Assembly: GCA_022797535.1 (NCBI GenBank)
Contig: JAAWKU010000024.1
Span: 1 to 33,834, forward strand
Source of the DNA: Lachnospiraceae bacterium
Lineage (GTDB): Bacteria; Bacillota; Clostridia; Lachnospirales; Lachnospiraceae
Reading direction: 5' to 3'
DNA length: 33,834 nt
Under the pieces are notes generated by a model. It ran no database searches. It was given only the letters and a program-made list of their open reading frames with translations, and had not been told where the DNA came from. The position numbers and the translations under genes were made by a program. Position 1 is the stretch's first letter; every line of letters starts with the position of its first letter. This document shows positions 8,832-17,651 of this stretch, piece by piece.

Positions 8832-8884
8832 TTACTTGTAATTAAAAAAACTTAAAATGACTTAAAAGACATGGAGAGAGAAGT

Positions 8885-10534
8885 ATGAGGCGGATACACT
8901 TGAAAAAAATGGGTTGTATTCTGCCTGTTTTGGCTTTATTGCTGACGCTGCCGGGTTGCAGCCAGGCGGGAGCCGGGACGGCAGGGACGGCAGGCACGGA
9001 GCAGACAGGATCGGATGTGGTTTCCGGGGCGGAGGAAAGCGGCTCGGAAACCCAGACGGCCGCCGGGGAGGCGGAAGGCAACCCGGGAACCCAGGCCGGG
9101 GCTGGAGCGGAAGAGCAGCCCGCGCCGGACTTAAAGACCTATTCCTGGGACGAGGCCGTGGTGTATGAGGCGGAGGAGGGAACCCTGCTGGGAGGTACTT
9201 CCGTTAAGGAGTCGGGGGGCGTCACCTATGTGGAGGGATTTGCCAAGGAGACAGATGGCCTGGAACTGACCATACATATTGAAGAGACCGGATTTTATGA
9301 TCTGAGTTTTGTGAGCCGGAGCGCGGACGGAGGGTACAAGGAGAATTATGTGTCCGTGGACAACGAGCGCATGGGCACGGCCAAGGTGGAAGGGAAGCAG
9401 TATACGGACTCTCTCATATCCAGAGTCTATCTGGAAACCGGCGACCATGCCGTGAGTCTCACTTCCTACTGGGGCTGGGTGCAGGTTGACAGCCTGAAGG
9501 TAAAGCCCTCCGATGAATTGGACCCCAGGCGGTTTGACATTGAGCCGGTGCTGGTGAATCCCAACGCCACAGAGAATACCCGGCGGCTTATGACTTATCT
9601 GTGCGATATCTATGGCAAGGAGATCCTGTCGGGGCAGTTCTGTGAGAACGGCATGTTCGGCGCGGAGAATGCCACCATCTGGAAAGCAACCGGCGGTAAA
9701 TATCCGGCGATCCTGGGACTGGATATGACCAACTACACGCCGGTTTCCGTGGCCCACGGGGCGGAGGGCCACGCCACGGAATACGCGCTGGAGTGCTGGG
9801 ATAAGGGGGGCATCGTCACTTTCTGCTGGCATTGGACCACGCCGGAGAAATACATTACCGGGAACTGGTACTCCACTTTCTATAAGGAACATACCAAGAT
9901 CAATCTGGCCAAGATCATGAACGGAGACGACCAGGAGGGGTATGACCTGCTGGTGGCGGATATAGACGCCATTGCCGAGCAGCTTCTCATCCTGCAGGAG
10001 GCGGATGTACCTGTGTTGTGGAGACCCCTGCACGAGGCGGGCGGCGGATGGTTCTGGTGGGGCAACGCGGGACCGGAGGCTTACAAGCAGCTTTACCTAC
10101 TGATGTATGACAGACTGGTGAATCATCACGGCCTGAACAATCTGATCTGGGTGTGGAACGGCCAGGATAAGGACTGGTATCCCGGGGATGAGTATGTGGA
10201 CATCATCGGCGAGGACATCTACCCCGGCGAGCATGTGTACACTCCTCAGACCTCCAAATATCTGGAGGTGTTGGAATATACGGACGCCAGAAAGATGATT
10301 ATCCTGTCGGAGAACGGCTGTCTGTTTGATCCGGATCTTGCCATCCGGGATGGTTCCATGTGGGGGTCCTTCTGCACCTGGGGAGGTGAGTTTATCACCA
10401 AAAACAAGCAGTTGTATCTGCTGAGCGAGCAGTATACCGAGAAGGATATGCTGAAAAAAGTATATGAGCATGAGCATGTAATCACACGGGATGAACTTCC
10501 CGACCTGAAGAACTACCCGCTGGCAGGCGAGTGA
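8885..10534 (+). CDS. GH26 glycoside hydrolase lipoprotein with CBM35-like module (probable endo-beta-1,4-mannanase)
   Basis: A 549-residue surface lipoprotein with lipobox LPGC (Cys25) and an Ala/Gly/Glu-rich linker to about 85. A CBM35-like beta-sandwich spans about 91-210, starting VYEAEEGTLLGG and ending near WVQVDSLKV. The GH26 barrel spans about 225-545: GQFCENGMFG, FCWHWTTP, the acid/base Glu384 in RPLHEAGGGWFWW, WVWNGQDKDWYPGD, and the nucleophile Glu476 in ILSENG. GH26 enzymes are mostly endo-beta-1,4-mannanases with a retaining mechanism; a few act on mixed-linkage glucan or beta-1,3-xylan. The GH130 gene at the end of the same operon supports mannan. It leads the operon, with GGAGAG before the ATG. 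Confidence 0.93.
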   Translation: MRRIHLKKMGCILPVLALLLTLPGCSQAGAGTAGTAGTEQTGSDVVSGAEESGSETQTAAGEAEGNPGTQAGAGAEEQPAPDLKTYSWDEAVVYEAEEGTLLGGTSVKESGGVTYVEGFAKETDGLELTIHIEETGFYDLSFVSRSADGGYKENYVSVDNERMGTAKVEGKQYTDSLISRVYLETGDHAVSLTSYWGWVQVDSLKVKPSDELDPRRFDIEPVLVNPNATENTRRLMTYLCDIYGKEILSGQFCENGMFGAENATIWKATGGKYPAILGLDMTNYTPVSVAHGAEGHATEYALECWDKGGIVTFCWHWTTPEKYITGNWYSTFYKEHTKINLAKIMNGDDQEGYDLLVADIDAIAEQLLILQEADVPVLWRPLHEAGGGWFWWGNAGPEAYKQLYLLMYDRLVNHHGLNNLIWVWNGQDKDWYPGDEYVDIIGEDIYPGEHVYTPQTSKYLEVLEYTDARKMIILSENGCLFDPDLAIRDGSMWGSFCTWGGEFITKNKQLYLLSEQYTEKDMLKKVYEHEHVITRDELPDLKNYPLAGE

Positions 10535-10561
10535 GTTCTCATCCAATAAGGAGATGGTTCT

Positions 10562-11221
10562 TTGAATCAACTGTTTTCGACAGATGGTGTAATATATCGG
10601 TTTCTCACCACCACCGGCAATATCATCATCGCAACGGTCCTGTGGCTGATCGGCTGCATTCCGGTGGTGACCATAGGCACTTCCACGGCGGCGCTTTACT
10701 ATACCATTGTTAAGTCCGTCCGCAAAGAAGTGGGATATGTACATGCGGAGTTCTGGCGGGGCTATAAGTTGAATTTCAAAAAGGGTGTGGCGGCCACGGC
10801 GGCTCTGCTGGCGCTGGGGGTGCTCCTGGGGCTGGAGATGTGGCTGGTCCTGGAGAACGGCGTGGAAGTCAATCGGATCTGGTACTCCCTGAGCGGGCTG
10901 CTGATCCTGCTGATGCTCCTGGTGTCGCTGTACCTGTTTCCCGTGATGTCCAGATTTGACATGAAACTGGGAAAGCTGTGCATGCTTTCGTTTGTCATGT
11001 CCATCCGCTTCTGGTACATCACCCTGGCTCTGGGGGCCGGGCTGATTGCCGTGGCGGCGGCGCAGATTTATCTGCTGCCCATCCCCCTGGTTCTGCTGAC
11101 TCCGGGGCTGTGGTGCTATGCCAGTTCTTTCCTGGTGGAGAGGGCCATGAAGGCATACATGCCAAAGCCCCGTCAGGAGGAGGGAAGCGACGGAGAGACC
11201 CCGGGAAACTGGTATGATTGA
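10562..11221 (+). CDS. yesL: YesL family (DUF624) membrane protein
   Basis: A 219-residue integral membrane protein with about five to six hydrophobic helices. The N-terminus FSTDGVIYRFLTTTGNI, followed by LWLIGCIPVVTIGTSTAALY, is typical of the YesL/DUF624 family, which often sits beside sugar ABC importers and polysaccharide lyase or hydrolase genes in Firmicutes. Its biochemical role is unknown. The start is TTG at 10562 with AAGGAG about 8 bases upstream; an ATG nearby is out of frame. It sits 27 bp after the GH26 gene and 57 bp before the solute-binding fusion gene, consistent with one operon. Confidence 0.88.
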   Translation: MNQLFSTDGVIYRFLTTTGNIIIATVLWLIGCIPVVTIGTSTAALYYTIVKSVRKEVGYVHAEFWRGYKLNFKKGVAATAALLALGVLLGLEMWLVLENGVEVNRIWYSLSGLLILLMLLVSLYLFPVMSRFDMKLGKLCMLSFVMSIRFWYITLALGAGLIAVAAAQIYLLPIPLVLLTPGLWCYASSFLVERAMKAYMPKPRQEEGSDGETPGNWYD

Positions 11222-11278
11222 TATGGCAGGCTTTGGAGACCTGTCGGAAGAAGCAATAGAGAGATGGAGAGGAAAAGG

Positions 11279-14200
11279 ATGAGAAGGAAGAACTGGAAAA
11301 GGAAAATGGCATTTCTTCTGGCGGCGGCCCTGGTGGCGGGGGCGGCTCCGCAGACCGGGCTTAAGGCCTGGGCGGCCACCGATATCACCCAGGAGGAATA
11401 TGAGGATATCGTGGGAACTTACTCCATAGATCCTTCCGTGGAGGGCTATCAGGAATATGCGGCAGCCAATCCTCAGGTATACCCTGACCAGGAATACCGT
11501 ATTTCCGCCGTGGACTATGTACGGTATGAGGAGAACGGCATCAGCGTCACTCCCGAAATCTACGACAACTATGAGAATATCCCCGGCGGCGGGCAGGCGC
11601 TTCTGACCAGCGAGGAAGCCCTGGTGGAATTCCAGGTGGATGTGAAGGAGAGCGGTTTCTATGATCTGTCCCTGGTCTATTACCCGGTGGAGGGCAAGAG
11701 TTCCGAGATCCAGAGGGCCTTTTTTGTGGACGGCAGACTCCCCTACAGCGAACTGGCCCTGATCGAACTGAAGAGGGTCTGGGTCACGAATGTGACGGAG
11801 ACAGCGGCGGACGAGAACGGCATCGTCACCAGGCTGTGGCAGGTGGACAGTCAGGGCAATGACGTGAAACCCCGGGCGGTGGAAGCGCCGGAGTGGGTGG
11901 AGAGTTACCTGTACGACAGCAACGGCTATGTGACCACTCCCCTTTCCCTGTATCTGGAGGCGGGAAAACATACGATCACCATGATGTCCCAGCGGGAGCC
12001 CATGCTGCTCTCCGAGATCGTGCTCAGCAACCGTGAGAAGATCATGGATTACGCCTCCACAAAGGCGGCATGGGACGCTGCAGGATACCGGGACAGCGTG
12101 GCCGAGAGCATCCGCATCGAGGGCGAGAACGCGGATAAGACTTCCTCCCAGATGCTGTATCCCCGGCAGGATCAGTCCTCCCCCGCCGTGTACCCTTCCA
12201 GTCCCAAGGTCCTGCTGAACAATACCATCGGCGGTACGTCCTGGCAGCAGGCCGGACAGTGGGTGGAGTGGAATTTTGAGGTTCCCACCAGCGGTTATTA
12301 CAATATTTCCGCTTATTGCAAACAGAACTTTGTGCGGGGCATTGATGTGTGCCGTCGGATTTCCATCGATGGCGCGGTGCCTTTTGAGGAGATGAACGAT
12401 TACGGCTTCAGTTACGAGCAGAGTTGGAGGGAGGAAGTGCTGTCCGATGCGGAGGGCAATCCTTACAGCTTTTACCTGGAAGCCGGTTCCCATACCCTGC
12501 GCATGGAAGTAGTGCTGGGGGATATGGCGGAGATCATCAGCACCGTGCAGGATACGGTACAGCTCCTGAACTCCATTTACCGTCAGGTAATCTATATCAC
12601 CGGCGTGGCCCCGGACAAATACCGGGATTACCAGCTTACGGCTTCCCTGCCAGGCCTGGAGGCCGAACTGGTGGAGGCCAGGGAGGGCATCAACCGGGCC
12701 CTGGAGGCCATGCGGGCCACGGCAGGCCGCAACAGCGACAAGCTGACCACCCTGATCACCATGCAGGACCAGCTGGACGAACTGATCGCGGATCAGGAAC
12801 GTTTTGTGGAAGTGCTCTCTTCTTACAAGGTGAATGTAAGGGCCTGCGGCAACTGGATCACCCAGGTGTTGAGCCAGCCCCTGCAGATTGACAGGATTAT
12901 GGTCTATTCTCCGGAAAATCATCAAAAGATCCCGTCCTCCGGCTTTTTCTCCAAGCTGGGATATGAGATACAGAGATTGTTTTACTCCTTCATTGTGGAT
13001 TACAACCAGATCGGCAATGCCATTGATGATAAGGAGGAGGGGGTGGTGCTGACCCTGTGGATCGGCACCGGGCGCGACCAGGCCAATGTGATCAAGGCGC
13101 TGATCGACGAGAACTTTACCAGCCGGACCGGTATCAACGTGAATGTACAGCTGGTGGATATGAACACGCTGCTGCGCGCCACTCTGGCAGACGAGGGGCC
13201 GGACATGGCCATACAGGTGGCCAACACCAACGGCATCGCCGGAGCGGTATTGAACACGGGTAATGACACCCCTGTCAATTACGGCATCCGCAATGCGGTA
13301 CTGGATCTGAGTCAGTTTGAGGACTTTGAGGAAGTGACCCGGAGGTTCAGCCCCAGCGCGTTGATTCCCTTCAGCTTTAACGGCGCTACCTATGCGCTGC
13401 CGGACACCCAGACCTTCCCCATGATGTTCTATCGCAAGGATATCCTGGCAGAGATTGGACTGGAAGTGCCTGCTACATGGGACGAGGTGAAAGTGGCCAT
13501 GACCGTGCTGGCCAAGAACCAGATGGAATTCGGCATGCTGCCCAACGAGCAGACTTTTGCCATGCTGCTGTTCCAGAACGGCGGAGAATATTATTCCTCC
13601 AACGGAGACCGCTCCATGCTGGATTCTGACATAGCGGTGGCCACCTTCAAGCAGTATTGTGAATATTATACGGATTATAAGCTGGATAAGGCTACCAGTG
13701 TGGAAGAGCGCTTCCGTACCGGGGAATGTCCCATCATTATCTCGGACTACACCACCTATAACAATCTGCAGGTATCCGCGCCGGATATCGCAGGGCTGTG
13801 GGATTTCACCGTGGTGCCGGGCAATCTGCAGGAGGACGGGAGTATACTGCACGCCACTGGCAGCACCGGACTGTCGGACATCATCATGGCCAACACGGAG
13901 CATCCTCAGGAGTGTTGGGAATTCCTGAAATGGTGGACCGAGGCGGAGACCCAGATCCTGTATGGGCGGGAGATGGAAAGCCTGATGGGCGCCAGCGCCC
14001 GGGTGGCCACTGCCAATCTGGAAGCCATGTCCAGTCTGTCCTGGCCCATCAGGGACTACCGGGAGATCATGCGGCAGTTTGAGCAGGTGCAGGGGATTCC
14101 CCAGGTTCCCGGCGGTTACTATACCTGGCGAAATGTGAACAATGCATTTTACAGCGTGACCACGGATTCGAGCAGCACCGGGCGGACCCAGGTGGCCACT

Positions 14201-14296
14201 CCCAGGGAGGAACTGATGGATAAGATCATCTATGTCAATGCGGAGATCAGTTATAAGCGGGAAGAATTCGGCCTGCCCGTGGCCGGGGAAGAATAG
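11279..14296 (+). CDS. giant solute-binding protein (family 1) fused to N-terminal carbohydrate-binding-like modules
   Basis: About 1005 residues, more than twice a normal sugar-binding protein. The signal peptide ends at AWA (about residue 33) with no lipobox Cys, so it is not an ordinary lipoprotein. A beta-sandwich-like module lies at about 75-250 (FQVDVKESGFYDLSLVYYPV) and a second at about 280-415 (SIRIEGENADK, then NFEVPTSGYYNISAYC). A helical linker at about 440-560 leads to a family 1 solute-binding fold at about 580-995 (VVLTLWIGTGRDQANVIKAL, GATYALPDTQTFPMMFYRKD, SLMGASARVATAN). I chose the ATG at 11279 because GGAGAGG is 6 bases upstream; ATG at 11264 is in frame but poorly placed. 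Two permease genes follow directly. The likely role is glycan capture and delivery to the importer. Confidence 0.88.
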   Translation: MRRKNWKRKMAFLLAAALVAGAAPQTGLKAWAATDITQEEYEDIVGTYSIDPSVEGYQEYAAANPQVYPDQEYRISAVDYVRYEENGISVTPEIYDNYENIPGGGQALLTSEEALVEFQVDVKESGFYDLSLVYYPVEGKSSEIQRAFFVDGRLPYSELALIELKRVWVTNVTETAADENGIVTRLWQVDSQGNDVKPRAVEAPEWVESYLYDSNGYVTTPLSLYLEAGKHTITMMSQREPMLLSEIVLSNREKIMDYASTKAAWDAAGYRDSVAESIRIEGENADKTSSQMLYPRQDQSSPAVYPSSPKVLLNNTIGGTSWQQAGQWVEWNFEVPTSGYYNISAYCKQNFVRGIDVCRRISIDGAVPFEEMNDYGFSYEQSWREEVLSDAEGNPYSFYLEAGSHTLRMEVVLGDMAEIISTVQDTVQLLNSIYRQVIYITGVAPDKYRDYQLTASLPGLEAELVEAREGINRALEAMRATAGRNSDKLTTLITMQDQLDELIADQERFVEVLSSYKVNVRACGNWITQVLSQPLQIDRIMVYSPENHQKIPSSGFFSKLGYEIQRLFYSFIVDYNQIGNAIDDKEEGVVLTLWIGTGRDQANVIKALIDENFTSRTGINVNVQLVDMNTLLRATLADEGPDMAIQVANTNGIAGAVLNTGNDTPVNYGIRNAVLDLSQFEDFEEVTRRFSPSALIPFSFNGATYALPDTQTFPMMFYRKDILAEIGLEVPATWDEVKVAMTVLAKNQMEFGMLPNEQTFAMLLFQNGGEYYSSNGDRSMLDSDIAVATFKQYCEYYTDYKLDKATSVEERFRTGECPIIISDYTTYNNLQVSAPDIAGLWDFTVVPGNLQEDGSILHATGSTGLSDIIMANTEHPQECWEFLKWWTEAETQILYGREMESLMGASARVATANLEAMSSLSWPIRDYREIMRQFEQVQGIPQVPGGYYTWRNVNNAFYSVTTDSSSTGRTQVATPREELMDKIIYVNAEISYKREEFGLPVAGEE

Positions 14297-14311
14297 GAGG
14301 GGGGAGAGGAT

Positions 14312-15265
14312 ATGGCTAACGAAGCAGTAAGCTCCGGGGTTTCTCAGGAAGCTCTGGACATCGCAAAAAAGCAAGGCACCCTGCGCTACCAGATCGTGAG
14401 GAACAGGGCGTCCTATTTCATGATTGCGCCGTACTTTATCCTGTTTTTCTTCTTCACGGTGCTGCCGGTGCTCATGTCCATCGGGCTGAGCTTTACCTAC
14501 TTTAATATGCTGGAACTGCCCACTTTTGTGGGATGGAAGAATTACATCAAGCTGTTTCTGGAGGACGATATCTTTCTGATCTCCCTGAAAAACACGTTGA
14601 TATTCGCCGTGGTCACAGGACCTGTCAGCTATATGCTGTGCCTGTTGTTCGCATGGATTATCAATGAGTTCAAGGGAAAACTCAGGGCTTTCCTCACATT
14701 GATTTTCTATGCGCCCTCCATCTGCGGCAACGCCTATCTGGTGTGGAATCTGATCCTGACCGGCGACCGCTACGGGTACCTGAACGGTATCCTGCTGAAA
14801 CTGGATATCATCAACGAAGCCAAGCTGTGGATGCAGACGGAGAAATACATACTGCCCGTGCTGATTGTGGTGCAGCTGTGGCTGTCTCTGGGTACGGGTT
14901 TCCTGTCCTTTATCGCCGGCCTGCAGACCGTGGACAAGAGCATGTACGAGGCGGCGGCCCTGGACGGGGTCAAGAACCGCTGGCAGGAACTGTGGTATGT
15001 GACCCTGCCCGCCATGAAGCCCCAGCTCATGTTCGGCGCGGTGATGCAGATTACCCAGTCCTTTGCGGTGGCGGACATTTCCATCAACCTGGCGGGTAAT
15101 CCTTCCGTCAATTATGCCGGCGCCACGGTGGTAACCCATCTGCTGGACTACGGTTCCACCCGTTTCGATATGGGTTATGCGTCCGCAATCGCCACCATCC
15201 TGTTCCTGTTGATGGTGGGCACCAACAAGCTGGTACAGAAAATATTAGGAAGGGTGGGAGAATAA
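14312..15265 (+). CDS. sugar ABC transporter permease (MalF-like), importer 1
   Basis: A 317-residue inner-membrane permease with six main transmembrane helices after a cytoplasmic N-terminal tail. The cytoplasmic EAA loop that docks the ATPase is YEAAALDGVKNRWQ, followed by ELWYVTLPAM, at about residue 212. It pairs with the gene that starts at the very next base after its stop (15266), and the solute-binding fusion gene ends 15 bp upstream. It belongs to the oligosaccharide-type (CUT1) importers. No ATPase gene is linked; such systems in Firmicutes often share a general MsmK-type ATPase encoded elsewhere. Confidence 0.93.
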   Translation: MANEAVSSGVSQEALDIAKKQGTLRYQIVRNRASYFMIAPYFILFFFFTVLPVLMSIGLSFTYFNMLELPTFVGWKNYIKLFLEDDIFLISLKNTLIFAVVTGPVSYMLCLLFAWIINEFKGKLRAFLTLIFYAPSICGNAYLVWNLILTGDRYGYLNGILLKLDIINEAKLWMQTEKYILPVLIVVQLWLSLGTGFLSFIAGLQTVDKSMYEAAALDGVKNRWQELWYVTLPAMKPQLMFGAVMQITQSFAVADISINLAGNPSVNYAGATVVTHLLDYGSTRFDMGYASAIATILFLLMVGTNKLVQKILGRVGE

Positions 15266-16153
15266 GTGGCTGAGACTATCAAATTAAAGAGACGTTTCTT
15301 TCGCAGAAAAGAAAAACAACTGAACCGGTCCATGGCAGGCAACACCCTTTTGTTCGTCCTGATGTTCATCTGCGGCATCTTCATGGTGCTGCCCCTGGTG
15401 ATGATCGTCAACAACGCGCTGAAACCGTTGGATGAATTGTATCAGTTCCCGCCTAAGATCTTTGTCAGGAACCCTACGCTGGAGAATTTCTCGGATTTGT
15501 TCGTATTGATGAATGATTCCTGGATCCCCTTCTCCAGATACATCCTCAATACCATTATCATCACCGGGTTTGGCATGGTGGGACATGTGGTGGTGGCTTC
15601 GCTGGCAGCCTATCCGCTGGCAAAGCACAGGTTTCCTGGTAAGGGCATCCTGTTCAGCATGGTAGTGCTGTCCATGATGTTTTCCTGGACGGTGACTCAG
15701 ATCCCCCAGTATCTGATCATCTCCTGGATGGGCATCAACAATCATTACCTGGCGTTGATCCTTCCCGCGTGGGCCTTTGGCATGGGCCTGTATCTGATGA
15801 AGCAGTTCATGGAACAGCTGCCGGATTCCCTGATGGAGTCGGCAAAGCTGGACGGCGCCAGCGAGTGGCATATTTTCTGGAAAATCGTGATGCCCAACGT
15901 AAAGCCTGCCTGGCTGACACTTGCTATCTTCCAGTTCCAGCAGATGTGGGGCAACACGGGTTCCATGTTCCTGAGAGATGAGCAGCTGAAGCCGCTGCAG
16001 TTCGCCCTGCAGCAGATCACGGCGGGCGGTGTGGCCAGGGCGGGCGCGGCGGCAGCCGTTACTTTCCTGATTGCGGCGGTGCCCATTACCTTTTTCCTGA
16101 TCTGCCAGAGCAATGTGCTGGAGACCATGACTACGTCAGGTATGAAGGATTAA
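15266..16153 (+). CDS. sugar ABC transporter permease (MalG-like), importer 1
   Basis: A 295-residue partner permease of the CUT1 family with six transmembrane helices. The EAA loop is MESAKLDGASEWHIFWKIVM at about residue 191. The start is GTG at 15266, immediately after the stop of the preceding permease, with GGAAGGGTGGGAG inside that gene as ribosome site, so the two are translationally coupled. With the gene at 14312 it should form the membrane channel fed by the large binding-protein fusion. The C-terminal EAA region and the last helix (TFLIAAVPITFFLICQS) are intact. Confidence 0.92.
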   Translation: MAETIKLKRRFFRRKEKQLNRSMAGNTLLFVLMFICGIFMVLPLVMIVNNALKPLDELYQFPPKIFVRNPTLENFSDLFVLMNDSWIPFSRYILNTIIITGFGMVGHVVVASLAAYPLAKHRFPGKGILFSMVVLSMMFSWTVTQIPQYLIISWMGINNHYLALILPAWAFGMGLYLMKQFMEQLPDSLMESAKLDGASEWHIFWKIVMPNVKPAWLTLAIFQFQQMWGNTGSMFLRDEQLKPLQFALQQITAGGVARAGAAAAVTFLIAAVPITFFLICQSNVLETMTTSGMKD

Positions 16154-16166
16154 GGAGGGAGAGCAT

Positions 16167-17651
16167 ATGAAGAAGAGAGATTTGATCAAAAGAGCGCTTT
16201 ACTCCCTGCTGGCCGGCGTGGTGCTGATCACCTCCCTGGGAATGCCGGTACAGGCAGAAGATCTGCCCTATGACACCTACAACTATGACTATCGTCAAAA
16301 TGTGGTATTGACCCCGGCAGCCTATGTACCCACCGGCAGCATCACCGGGCAGGACCTGGGAATCGCCGGGTTTGTGGAACCCCAGGATTTGTGCGTGGCG
16401 CCGGATGGAAATATTTTTGTGGCGGATACTAAGAACAACCGCATTGTGGTGCTGGATCACAATATGACGGAGGTGGTGCGTGTCATTGACAGCTTTGTGC
16501 GGGAGGGGGCGGAGGACGGTTTTCGGATGCCCCAGGGTGTATGCGTATCCGAGAATGAACAACTCTATGTGGCAGATACCGACAACAAGCGTATCGTGGT
16601 GCTCACGCCGGAAGGGGAATTTATTAAGATCATTGACAATCCCCAGTCCGAAATTCTGGAGGATAATTTTGATTTTACGCCTCTGAAGGTCACGGTGGAC
16701 TATGCGGACCGTGTGTACGTCATTGCCAAGAACGCCTTTGAGGGCATCCTGGTATTTGAGAGCGACGGCCAGTTCACAGGCTACTTTGGAACCATTCAGG
16801 TCAAAATCACCCTCTGGGAGAAATTCTGGAGGAAACTGGCCAGCAAGGAGGAGCGTTCCCGTCAGCAGTTATTCATTCCCACGGAATTCACCGGCATTGA
16901 TATCGACAGCGATGGTTTTGTGTACGCGTCCAATATTGACTCCGAGGGCGTACAGGGCGTCAGAAGGCTGAATCCCAAGGGGGAGGATGTCATTATTAAA
17001 GGAGACAGCCAGAACCTGGGGGGAGACCTCAGTTTTGGCATCTACGGCGAATACGGCGGTCCCAGCGAATTCATAGATGTGGTATACAGGGAGAAGGGCA
17101 TCTACTCTCTGCTGGACCGCAAGAGAGGGCGTATCTTCACTTATGACAGAGAGGGCAATCTGCTGTATGTATTCGGCGGCCTGGGCAGCCAGAGAGGAAC
17201 TTTTAACACGCCTGTTGCCATAGAGGTGGTGGATGACAAGATCATTGTGCTGGATTCCCTGCAGGGAGCCATTCTGAGATTTGGCGAGACAGAGTATGGT
17301 TCTCTGATCAACGAAGCGATAGCCCTGCGGTATGACGGGGATGAAGCGCTGGCCATTGAGAAGTGGGAAGCGGTTCTGAAGCTGGATGAGAACAACGAAC
17401 TGGCCAACACCGGAATGGGTAAGGCGTATCTGACGGCAGGTGACAACAAGGCTGCCATGCACTATCTGAAGCTGGGCATGAACCGTAAGTATTACTCCAT
17501 CGCCTTCAAGAGGTACCGCAACGAGATCTTAAAGGATAATCTCAGTTTGATTATGACGGTGGTCATTGTTCTGATAGCCATTGGAATTGTGTATAAGAAG
17601 TTCCTGAAGAGCAGGATCAGAAAAAAATTCCGCAAAGGAGGGCTTACTTGA
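16167..17651 (+). CDS. secreted NHL-repeat beta-propeller with TPR segment and C-terminal membrane anchor
   Basis: A 494-residue protein. The signal peptide ends near VQAE (about residue 30). Six NHL-type blades follow at about 65-375, for example DLCVAPDGNIFVADTKNNRI, GVCVSENEQLYVADTDNKRI, FIDVVYREKGIYSLLDRKRG and AIEVVDDKIIVLDSLQGA. A TPR-like segment at about 380-445 (EALAIEKWEAVLKLDENNEL) precedes a single membrane helix at about 459-478 and a basic cytoplasmic tail. The propeller is therefore outside, tethered to the membrane. NHL propellers usually bind proteins or sugars. It sits between the importer 1 permeases and a YIP1-like gene, and its stop overlaps the next start (TGATG), so it probably assembles with the transporter; this role is inferred. 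Confidence 0.8.
   Translation: MKKRDLIKRALYSLLAGVVLITSLGMPVQAEDLPYDTYNYDYRQNVVLTPAAYVPTGSITGQDLGIAGFVEPQDLCVAPDGNIFVADTKNNRIVVLDHNMTEVVRVIDSFVREGAEDGFRMPQGVCVSENEQLYVADTDNKRIVVLTPEGEFIKIIDNPQSEILEDNFDFTPLKVTVDYADRVYVIAKNAFEGILVFESDGQFTGYFGTIQVKITLWEKFWRKLASKEERSRQQLFIPTEFTGIDIDSDGFVYASNIDSEGVQGVRRLNPKGEDVIIKGDSQNLGGDLSFGIYGEYGGPSEFIDVVYREKGIYSLLDRKRGRIFTYDREGNLLYVFGGLGSQRGTFNTPVAIEVVDDKIIVLDSLQGAILRFGETEYGSLINEAIALRYDGDEALAIEKWEAVLKLDENNELANTGMGKAYLTAGDNKAAMHYLKLGMNRKYYSIAFKRYRNEILKDNLSLIMTVVIVLIAIGIVYKKFLKSRIRKKFRKGGLT

Larger units (their letters stand above)
8437..8884 (+). promoter_or_regulatory. AT-rich control region before the GH26 operon
   Basis: No gene is seen in these 448 bases. 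The first part carries a GC-rich inverted repeat (8464-8510). From about 8580 the sequence turns strongly AT-rich. It then holds a 17-bp interrupted palindrome (8739-8755), a sigma-A-like promoter (8803-8831), a second site built from the same TACAA/TTGTA halves across the -10 box and start region (8826-8840), and two ACTTAAAA copies exactly 10 bp apart (8850-8857, 8860-8867). Confidence 0.6.

Noticed and set aside
10097..15139. A 1680-codon open frame on the minus strand
   Set aside because: It lies antisense to the GH26, YesL, SBP-fusion and permease genes, all with clear families. Its composition is the artefact expected from the complement of GC-rich codons, and it has no domain or ribosome site.
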